Of a stretch of 64,000 nt of DNA, positions 54,538 to 64,000 are shown in pieces (position 1 is the stretch's first letter; every line of letters starts with the position of its first letter). Both the position numbers and the translations under genes were made by a program. Under the pieces are notes generated by a model. That model had not been told where the DNA came from. It ran no database searches and saw only the letters and a list, made by a program, of their open reading frames with translations. The stretch is from Diprion similis (taxonomy: Eukaryota > Arthropoda > Insecta > Hymenoptera > Diprionidae). The stretch lies in assembly GCF_021155765.1 (NCBI RefSeq), contig NC_060116.1:17052584-17116583 (forward strand). The letters are read 5' to 3'.

Positions 54538-57500
54538 AATTGCAACTCTTCCCCGAGAGAAGAGTATTGCTTTTGGGAAAGAGCAACTTTTCTTGCTGCT
54601 TTCGAAGCGTCTTTTCGATACCTCCGAACACCTAAGACAGATTTTTGTCGACACCTAATCTGTGTGTCATGCTGGATTGAATTGTCTCCAAAGTAGCTGT
54701 GTCACAGAATGAAGTGATTTTTGAATCTCATCAAATTCAAACATGCTGGCATTCACCCTCGTGGTAATTAAAAATCTTGACTTATCAGTATTCGACACTT
54801 GTACAGTCTTGTGAAACGGGTCAGTAGAAGTTAAAGTTCGAAGGACTATAACTCACTCATTCTTCACTATGCAGTGGTTTCCTTTCTTTAAGCGCGACCT
54901 GCACCGTAATTAATTTTTTTTAATTTCATTCAAATTCCGAAAAAGCATCTCTATGATTCATTCATACACAGCATATTATAATAGGAGGGATCTAAGTTCG
55001 GACCGAAAAAGAGGCACACGTCTACGCAGACCTTAAAAAATAGACAAGCTTAATATTGATCAGCAGATATATTAGTACGTGGATGAAAATTTATAGACGG
55101 TATTCTCCGACAACCCGTACTTACACCGGATTTAAACCGTAATCTTGCATTATATTTAAATTCCCGGTGTGGAATAACGCAGGGAAAAAGATGAGAAAAA
55201 ATCGAATATTTTCACCGAAACGGATTAAGAGAAATGCCTGAATTTGTTCGATTATTAGCGGCAAGTGATTTACCGATTGGCAATACCGCGTATTTCTACT
55301 GTCATAATTTCAGCTGCTCCTTTGATGTTTCTTTTTCTTTTGAATGCTTATTTAGCACCCGTTCAAGTTTTTTGTGATTAGCCGCGGCGCACATAAACCT
55401 GCGCTTCAGGCCTGACCCAGTTTTATGAAGAAGTGAGTCGTTAGAAGAACGACGGTTTAAGGTCTGTGCATTCGATCTTTGAACACCCCGAAAAAAACGT
55501 ATCGCTGTACTTCGTCGGTACACGTTGTCTTCCATTATTACCCGACGAGAATAATCGTATTGTTATAAGAAGGCGAAGAAATGAAAGCGAACGCTTAGTT
55601 TGTCTACCAGATCCTTGAGGGGCAAATAAATATTGACGCTGATATTAAGTATGATTATACCTGTAGGTGCGGATAAAAAAGAAGGAAGAAGGCAATCATG
55701 ATATTATTCCTCGGTCCTCCCATCTCGGAGGTCTCTTAACCCTTTAATTCACGCTTGGACGCTCAGTATTCCATCTTTTTCTTGCAGTTTTTTATTTATT
55801 AAGCTGACTTTCTTGGTGCCACGTGTCCCCTGAAATATTTCTAAGTCTGCAAAAAAAAAAAATAAAAATAAAACCTATTTATTTATTTATTACAAAAACA
55901 GCATATACCAGTAAATGGTCGAAATTCGTACTTTGCCAAAAAAAAGCATGTCCTGTTAATCTACCACGAAAATCCGAATTCCAATTTTCACACAAAACTT
56001 ACGACAGACACCAAAAAATTGTACAGAATTTCTTCGAAATTTTATTTCTCATTGCTTTTGTTTTTAGGTCATATTGAATCCGCCGTTTTAAATTTTCGAA
56101 TTCCGAGTTCAGATTCGCAATCAGTGATCCCAAAGCTCACACATGGAAAATTTCAACTTTTGCACGAAAATCTATGAATTTAACGCGAGATTCGATCTTT
56201 TTCAAAAACGTGGCAAGCCGACACGAAAAGGTTTGTAGGTAGACAATAACCAGGACAGTGTAAAGGCGAAGCATCGGCTCCGAAATTACTTACAACGTGG
56301 AATGCTGAGGAATGTCGAGTTCCCCCGAAGAACTCTGGTGACACGGAAAGTTGTAGGTATAATCGCAACGGTTATGATGTCCGTCTAATTAACTGTTGGG
56401 TCAGCGGGCTGATTCCCACCGCTTTTTGAAACCCTTGCTCCACTTTTCCCTCTGTACGGTTGAACAATAAAACTCGGCGCAACCGGTGTGCCGAGATATT
56501 ATACTCGAAGGAACGCTGAACACGCCTCTGAGTCTGACATTCAACGACGAAATAAACGAGCGGCCTGCATACACGCGGTCCGGCATTAAACGCGCGGCCG
56601 TAAAAACCGCCGAGGACCCCCGGGCCATTCCCAAGACTGATCTTCTCGGTCTCCTGCCAACGATATTGATCCGCGAATCGATCCCGATCAGCTGGCAGAA
56701 CCTGACGTGTATCACATACCTATAGCTGCTTTCGAAGCCGGCCTTTTTCGACGAGGAGATTCGTCATAATTTATCTTTGCCGCGATGTCTTTTCAGCATA
56801 AATTACGGCCTGACGACTGTTTTGACTCTGTTAATCGCGTGCGGCGAATTAGCGAAATACAAGAATAATCCCGCTTTTGAGAAAGTGTCATAGGATTGGA
56901 AAAATTAGTGAGTCCTGCTCTTATGCGCGATCTTGCTCATCTGCATTCTTCCAGTTATTTTGGAACGGTTTTTATTTACAATTTTTTTTTGCCAGATGTT
57001 ATGACGAAAAAAATTTCACTCCTAATTCCCGCTGAATTTGTTTGCTGTAAAACTAAAGTTGCGTGAATCATACTAACGACACGATTCGATCCTCGAGTTA
57101 TGGAAATAAACGGGAATTTGTATGCTCGAAAGGTATCGGAAAGCAGGCAAGTGTTGAAGAATTATTGGCTTTGGGGCATGACGTGGCGAATTGAAGCCGT
57201 TTCAGCGCGTTAATTAGCAAAGAGGCTTATCAAGAATTCAGTAGTGTTAATTGCGAACGCGTCGGAGGTGGGAAGATACATAGCATTGTACCACATACGG
57301 ATGCCCGGTTACGTGTCAGAAGAAGATTAGCCAGCCTCGGCTGGTATTCAGAGTGGAAATGCGTAAATCCCGAACGAAACTGAGATCCTTTTTATTTCCG
57401 GAAACGGGGTTTTTAGATCGGCGCCTCGTCGCGTGCGAATTTCATTAAATTTTTTATCGTTTTTCTCCATTTATTTCCGGCGAGTCGGAAAGCTCGCGTT

Positions 57501-58109
57501 TTCATTCTTCCGCCGGAGCTGCACCGCGACCTGCAGTTCCAATAATAAATAAAGCTAATCTTTTCATCTGTTTACTGTGCGTATAAATCAAAGATACGTA
57601 AAAATATCCCCCGCAGTGAATTATCGTCAGTATGATCAAGGGTTTCAATGCCCTATCGAAAATCATCTCCAGACATCGAGCCTGCAGCAACGTTCGTTGA
57701 AAAAGCCATTTGTGCGTTTCTTCGTCGTCTAATTTTTTCCTTCTGCAGCTAGACAAACGGACCGTGTCTCCAGCGCTGTTTATGTCCGATCCATCCGCAA
57801 TAAATATATTTGAGCAAGATGAGAGGATGCGATTTGATCATTTGCTCAAGAGCGGCGCTCCGAGTGGCGGAAAAAAGATACCGTGCATTGCGTTACGATT
57901 GTGCGAGTACCGCGCGCGGCTCTTTCGTTTGGCTTCGGCGTTGAACAAAGCCGGATAAAAATAATAAAACGGCAGGTTAAGTAGGACGGTGCCATGCGCT
58001 CCGGGAGGTAATTCTGCCTCGAAAGACAAAGATCCTCTCTGATTGTATAATAATGAATTGAATTCTTAATGCCGTCGCCTTTTACTTCGTAGGTGCCTGT
58101 ACGACCTGA

Positions 58110-58530
58110 GGATTGCCAAAAATAATCGATTATTTGTCAAACCCGATTAATCGATCCACTCGATTATTCTTCCTCGTAATCGGTTTTTGTTTCTTTCTTC
58201 CACGAAGACGCATTACTACATCAATTTACGCGATCAAAGTATCAATTATTATTGTTATTCTCTCCCTAAGTTATACCTATTTGTTACAATAAGTGACAGA
58301 TAAATGAATATTTACACCTGAAATTGAACAATATTACGAATGAAACTATAAGTTATTAAAAAACTTTTCCGCTACTAAGACTAGATGCTGAAATCAACGA
58401 AATCTTGGTCTCATAAGCACCGTTTCGAATAAATACAAATTGATCGATTAATCGAATAATTTTTACCGATTCAATCGAGTCATGTTCGATCATTTATTTA
58501 GGACTGGACTGATCGATGCATCGATAATTC
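58110..58530. repeat. AT-rich palindromic patch with repeated ATCGATTAATCG-type cores
   Basis: The cores CGATTAATCGAT and ATAATCGATTAT occur near 58120-58160, and related cores recur near 58440-58470 in the opposite sense, with GATCGATGCATCGAT near 58510. This looks like a decayed non-autonomous transposon or a cluster of ATCGAT/TAAT sites. I could not fix the ends. Confidence 0.35.
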
Positions 58531-60096
58531 TTAGCTTACGATTAGTGGGCATCGCATAGTGACGACGCCGCCGTCTTGTTCAAGGGTTTCTCGCAAAAGA
58601 ACGAAACGCATTGTTCTCCCGTCACGCGTAATAATTCTCGTTACACGAGCACGCAATTTTACGCTCCTTCTTTTAATTATTTTCATCCGCGGTCCGTAAT
58701 CTCCGAAATGATATAACAACACAAGCAACGATTAGAAGAAACCTCCAGCGGTTCCTGCTTTTCGACCCAAGGAGACCGGCGATCGGTGGACGGTGGTCGT
58801 GAGTTCTTACCCTTGACAAATTGGAAACATACGGATTCAGTCACGCATCTTCCGCAGCTTCTGAATAACTTTATCACCTCGGTTATAGAGATGATTAATA
58901 AAGCCAAACGCGTGTCGTAAGTTGGCTCGAATCTTCTCCCATTTGTCAAAGTTGACCCGTGCTGTTCTCCTCGTAATTTAAATTTGACAAATCGAGATAG
59001 AACATGAAAGAAATAAAAATTTTAACGATGATGATAACAATAATAACAATACCAGACGGCATTGAAAGAGCAAGACGGGATATGTGAGTTGGGAGAAAAC
59101 CGACTACATAGTGATGACCCACTCGTCGAGAGACGAGACGTCTGGATAGGTACGAAATATTTCACGTCAAGTGGACAAGGGCTTAGAGTGTAGTCCAGGT
59201 ATATAACGTGCGGCCTGGTTACACGCGCCAATTCCTTTAAGACGCCCCGGTGGTATCCGATGCAGCGAATGTAAGCGTCTTTCTCCAAGTGGTCTCTGAA
59301 TTGTTTCGTTAATTTAATTACAATTATGTCCAATTAAGGTGCGACTGATTTATTTATTACCCACCCGTCTCGTCCTGCGCCCAATTAGGAACGACCGCGG
59401 TTTGTAATGTAAACTATCCACTCGAATGAGGTAACTCGGGCTTGATAGCCGCGCCGAGCAGTTCCGTTCTGAAAATCTGCCGGTAAGTATAGCCCGTAAT
59501 AAATGCTGGAAGCCGAGCGAGCCGCAACAGCCATCAACGGGTGGCAACTCGGTTAATGTGTGGGATGGCAATTGAAATTCTTGTATCATTAAACCGTGAA
59601 CCTCTCGATCATTTGTCACAATTATACATACATATATACATTCTCGCAAGAGGCTGTCGACGCGTGTCCGTCGATCTGCGGCAAATTTAGCCGCGGAGAC
59701 GGAGCGGAAAACTCGATTCTTTTATATACGCCAAGTCCGTAACATCGCTGCGTGCATGCGCGGCTGAAGAAATCGAAAGTTTTTTCCACCTCTCAACAAT
59801 TTTGCTTGACTCAACTATATCCTCGCGACGCGACGTCTTATTCAAATTTCCACGCGTTGTGAGCTTGCTAGAAATTCCGCGTTGCGCAAGCCTTGCGTCT
59901 GCATGTGTTGAAAAATACCCGCCAATTCGTCACGGCCGTGAATGCGTAGAGTTTGGTTTGTCTCTACTGCGACTGACTCACACAGGCTTGTAGGCAGCAA
60001 GCTGCCTCTGACGAAAACACGAACGAGAACGATCCTTATTGTCGTTGCATAGGTAAAAATCTTGCGAAACATTTTTTTCTCGGTTTTATAAATCTC

Positions 60097-60130
60097 GTCT
60101 CTCTCTCTCTCTCTCTCTTTCTTTTTCTCT
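60097..60130. repeat. (CT)n microsatellite
   Basis: A CT run of about 24 bp continuing into CTTT units. Confidence 0.85.
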
Positions 60131-60699
60131 CGTAAACTATAATGAGACGGACGTTTTGTGACTGGCGGAAATAATGTACCTACCGCGGGTATAACAATCA
60201 TCGAGTTGTGTTTTATACATGCAGACAATATGCAACACATCTGCTTCAGAATTCCGACTCGCACAGTTTGCAGTGGCATTGTTGTTTATAAATGCATAGT
60301 TTTGAAATACTTTTTTCACGCTAAATAGTCTTATGCGACACCGTTTTACTCGTCACCATCGCACTCGTAGGTTCGTATGTATTGTTCAGATAATTTAATT
60401 ACATGAGTGTAGAATAATACCTACTTGCTGAGTAAATATATACGTTTTATATCAACAAGGTCCGGAAATGACAAGAGACATTATACTCGTATTATCACTT
60501 ACACCCGCAATTCGGTTCAAGTGTATGTAATATATTCATTTAATTTTTGCAATCCGCTTAAAATATTCACCAACAATATCACAAATATGTAATCATTTTC
60601 ACAAATAACAGAGGCAAGAAAGAAAAAAAAAAAAAATTAATTACGAGAATAAATAAATAAACGAAAATAAACACATATATAAATTCGGTTAATATTCCC

Positions 60700-61175
60700 C
60701 TAAGCGGCGCATCCGTTCTTGGAGACGTTGAACTTGGTGACAGCTTTTGCGCCCTCCATAAGGGCGTATTTTCCCAAATCTCCGGGCAACAGGAGTCTGG
60801 CTGCAGTTTGAACGTCCCTCGAAGTCATCGTCGGTTTTCCGTTGTACTTCGTCAGGCGAGAGGCTTCGGTAGCTATGCGGCCGAACATGTCGTTCATGAA
60901 GCTGTTCATGATCTCCATCGCCTTCCTCGAGATCCCGGTGCCGTTGTGAAGCTCCTTTAGCACCTGCAGCAGCGTGAGATCGCAATTAGGGTTGTATTAA
61001 TTAACATTTGCGACTTTCAGGCAGGATGGAGGAATAATTACGTTGAAACACTCAAGGAAGCGTATTTTCTAACCTTGTGGATAAAGTAATTGTAACTGGT
61101 GTCCTTTCGCCTGTTCTTCCGCTTCTGCCCGTTTCCGGAACCACCCTGGGCAACGCCTTCCCGTCTCGATGGCAT
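60700..61175 (-). CDS. Divergent histone H2B variant, intron-containing
   Basis: Core histone H2B-type protein, which pairs with H2A in the nucleosome. Two exons, 61074-61175 and 60700-60963, join in phase 0 across a 110-bp intron and give 121 residues. The short basic N-tail holds QKRKNRRK. The histone fold follows with close matches to H2[29 protein letters not shown] is a near-canonical alpha1-alpha2 region, then [15 protein letters not shown] and GAKAVTKF. Changes from the canonical protein include an N-tail without the usual lysine-rich repeats, [12 protein letters not shown] for the YKVLKQVHPD region, and a C-terminal NVSKNGCAA with an extra cysteine. The lysine of the AVTK motif, the usual ubiquitin site, is kept. 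Replication-type insect H2B genes have no introns, so this is likely a replication-independent, possibly germline variant. I saw no histone stem-loop after the stop. Confidence 0.88.
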
Positions 61176-64000
61176 TTCCACAGGGTTCAACAAACCAATA
61201 ATGCGAGCTCAGGTGTCGTCCTGGCGACTGATGTTCACAAGTTGATACGATTTTCCTTGAAAGGACACCACGTGCTTCTTTGAAACTCAGTCCTCGGCCA
61301 TAAGTGACCATCGACGCTGTATGGTGTACTACCGTTTCGATAGACCTGGGAAAAATTTGCTCACCCGGCGTTCTTCTGTTATGTAAACTTGGATATCCGT
61401 GTTCTCTTGGTATCCAAGGACGATTCTCGATTATTTCCAGCCATCTTGGAAAGTCTCGAAAGTTGGTAATGAGGAATGCGTCGTACATACGTGTTACGTG
61501 CAAGTACTTGAAACTCGAGGTGTGAAGGTTAGGCGTGAAAATCATGTCGACGCATCTTGCAAGCCAGCAAAACCATGGAGGACTGCAGGGTCGCTTCCAA
61601 GGTCGGCGAGACAACGCAACCATCTCCGAGTGTCCTAAAATCTTTTTCTGCTTTGGCATTCTTTCAAGGCAAATGCAAAAACGGAACGAAATCGAGCGCA
61701 GAACAGACGACGTCCTTTTCTTACTCCGCTCCATTCATGATTTCGACATGAGCGAAAGACAATGACGAGCGTGTACCTAATGTATTTCATTGTGCGTACG
61801 GATTGTATACCTATAATGTGTATACCGTACGACGTATTATGCGCTCGATGTGCCCGCGTGCATGCGTGCAATATAATGGAAACAATGAACAGTGGTGAAA
61901 GTGCGTACTATGGCTACAGGTAGACCACGAGGTGATGCTCGCCAAAGAAATCTACATATGTAAGTAGCAAACTGTATATTTATTACACTCGACAGGCGCC
62001 TGATTGTCTCGCAACGCGCGGGAAGGTCGCCTCGAAAGTTTCTTCTTCGTCTTCATCTACATCTGCTTCGCGAGGTGTCGTTCGTAACTTCTTATAATTG
62101 ATGTACAGAGAGTCTGCCGGTAAAAAAAAGCCTTGAGCAAGCTCACCGGAAAGTGACCCACCTCGAAGAGCGCGAAAACAACATCAGTTGTAAACCTCAT
62201 TCACACCGTGCTGCGACAAGCTCTGAGTAAAAAAGTAGGTACTCGCAAACAGTGCTGGTCTTAATTAGGCTCCGAAGAAGACTGAACCTTGATATGCAAG
62301 GTTGAACTTACTGCCGAAGAAAAATTCCCTCTATTCGATACAAGCTTTTAAGTCTGAAGACTCCGAGTGTGTTCAAAGTCGAGTCTACACCGTGGTGGGA
62401 GAAGTTTTCTAGAACTGCTTGTAATCCTCCGTGTTAATCACCGACGAGAAAGCTGCGTGAAATCATTTTACGTATACACCTACGGGTAGAAGTGATTCGG
62501 AGTCATATGAAATTCCCAAGTGAAATGATTTCGCCGGTGAGTGGAGTTCATTGATTATACCACCTAGCTCCGAGTGGTTTCCCGGGTGATTAATGAACGG
62601 CGACAACGAAGACGTTCCAACACTCATATGACGTGGGTTAGTATTATATACTAAACAGCGAACACGTGTTTCATCCACCGTAAGTGAGGATGGGCGAGGT
62701 GGGTCACTGGGACCGGGTTATCCGTCAGACGCGATGGGTACCCAGGTTCTTCATGGTGTGCGTAGAAACACCCACACCAACGGGAATTAGTGTCTGCGAA
62801 TTGTTAGGTTCCTTCTGTGTGGTGGTCGATGGTGATGGAGGCCTCAGGCTGTATTAACTCGGAGCTCCTTCGACACAACCGAACCTAAGACAACCTGGAG
62901 GCTGTGCCAGCTAGCACCGGTACCGGTACCGAGAGCACCATCCTCACCTACCAGCGGTAGCGGCAGCGTCATAACTCGGCGTACAGTTATCGAAGTTGCG
63001 CAAGTCGCCGGCACATGGAAGGCACCCAAAGTCAACAACGAGAGCTCAAAGTTAACGGTCGTCAACCGCGTCCAGCGTGCAATGCAGCAGCCCTCACGAT
63101 ATACGCGCGTTAGCTGCGGGCCGCTGTTATTAATTGCGCTGTTTATCACCCGGAAATATTATTATATGCTTACTTACGCATTTCTCGAGGGGGTCCAACC
63201 GCCGAGGAGCATCTGCGACGTGATCGACGCTTCTTGTAAACGGTTTGTTCGCCAGGATTATAACGAGACGCGTCTCGGACCTGTCGACCAATCACCCTCC
63301 TTTCTCATTACTCCTTTTAGTTTCTTTCTAAGTCAACTTTGTTTGCAAGCGATAGTCTACGATAGTCACTGCTCGGTTTTATATAATCTCACAATTCTAT
63401 GTATTATGCCTGACTATACGGGACCTCGAGTTTTTGGTCAAATGAAGATTCATTCATTCATTCATTCATTCATTCATTCATTTCCTTGATTTGGGTCTCT
63501 AAATTTTTATACATTGCCGAGAGATCCAAAGCGAAGTCTGGTTATCCAAACCCGACAGTTGCAGCTTCTCCTCGTTGATAAGAGTGAAAATTAATTAAAC
63601 TATCTCACCGTGTTGGTTTCCTACATCAGCAGCGTGTTATCATATGATAAAATCGCGATAAAATTATACAAAGGGCCAAATGGTAACGAGCAGCGATAAC
63701 CACGGGTAATAACTTCCCTCGTTACGCGGATGGATTAGATAGCACGAAAATTCGAGAGGAAAATTAACGGTTGACGACGGCAAAATCGGTGATAATCGTC
63801 GAAGTGCTTATCTACAGATGCACTGAAAACTAGAAGCAGACCGTTGAATAATCCATTCCAGAAGAGAGTCAGGGTCCAGTGGCAGCTACCGAGTATCTAA
63901 TTACATTAGGACCATCCGGGTCTGCTAAGTAGGGAGCTTTAAACATCCCGCAATGAATACCCAGTTGCCGTGATTTACATCTTAGAAACGTCGTTCTAAC
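61176..64000. other. Right-hand flank without recognised genes
   Basis: About 2.8 kb upstream of the H2B variant. A 221-codon ATG-started frame (61069-61734, minus) overlaps the H2B first exon in another frame and shows no family. The rest holds only short ORFs and one tetranucleotide repeat. Confidence 0.4.
63448..63483. repeat. (ATTC)n tetranucleotide repeat
   Basis: About nine perfect ATTC units. A plus-strand ORF ending here reads it as a His/Ser/Phe/Ile repeat, which is not a sign of a gene. Confidence 0.9.

Larger units (their letters stand above)
31924..60699. other. Gene-poor interval upstream of Stubble
   Basis: About 28.8 kb with no gene that I can name on either strand. Open frames are short, mostly lack ATG starts, and overlap in several frames at once. 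It carries many microsatellites, a diverged inverted repeat near 54.0-54.5 kb, a palindromic AT patch near 58.1-58.5 kb and a GC-rich patch near 53.65-53.99 kb. A few splice-bounded ORFs are listed separately. It may contain leader exons and regulatory DNA of Stubble or of genes outside the window. Confidence 0.4.

Noticed and set aside
61069-61734. 221-codon ATG-started minus-strand frame with HHTAS and SSHYWFV, faintly recalling amidase motifs
   Set aside because: The motifs are too sparse and misplaced for an amidase or PGRP, composition is rich in Arg, Cys and Trp, and it overlaps the H2B first exon in a different frame. Probably chance in the H2B upstream region.

Overview
The window is animal nuclear DNA, and the gene content points to an insect. 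It holds intron-rich protein genes with GT-AG splice sites, an arthropod-specific ionotropic receptor (IR93a), a Stubble-type serine protease and a Dok adaptor. The compact introns (mostly under 200 bp in the gene-dense part), moderate AT content and protein character would suit a hymenopteran, but that placement is inference. No bacterial, viral or plasmid gene, CRISPR array, tRNA or rRNA was recognised.

Gene-dense part (1-32 kb). In order: a flavin amine oxidase of the spermine/polyamine oxidase type (minus strand, 3' end outside the window); proteasome assembly chaperone 2 (plus); TRAP/SSR subunit delta (minus); the mitochondrial Hsp70 helper DNLZ (plus); the PH-PTB adaptor Dok (minus); the ionotropic co-receptor IR93a (plus, 14 coding exons, 871 residues); a poorly supported small ORF (minus); a secreted serpin with a very large Ser/Thr-rich insertion and an atypical reactive-centre hinge (plus); and Stubble (minus, 8 coding exons, 836 residues). 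The exon models keep frame from end to end and were built by reading splice sites by eye.

Gene-poor part (32-60.6 kb). About 28 kb upstream of Stubble carries no gene I can name. It holds many microsatellites, a diverged inverted repeat, an AT-rich palindromic patch and a few short ORFs ending at good splice donors. It may contain the untranslated first exon and regulatory DNA of Stubble, whose coding start sits directly behind a splice acceptor. At 60.7-61.2 kb lies a divergent histone H2B gene split by an intron. The last 2.8 kb shows no gene.

The genes are mostly unrelated housekeeping, signalling, sensory and extracellular-protease functions that happen to be neighbours. The one functional pairing worth noting is a secreted serpin convergent with a membrane-linked serine protease (serpin plus strand, Stubble minus strand). 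The features that most deserve attention are the serpin's mucin-like insertion and non-canonical hinge, and the intron-containing H2B variant.
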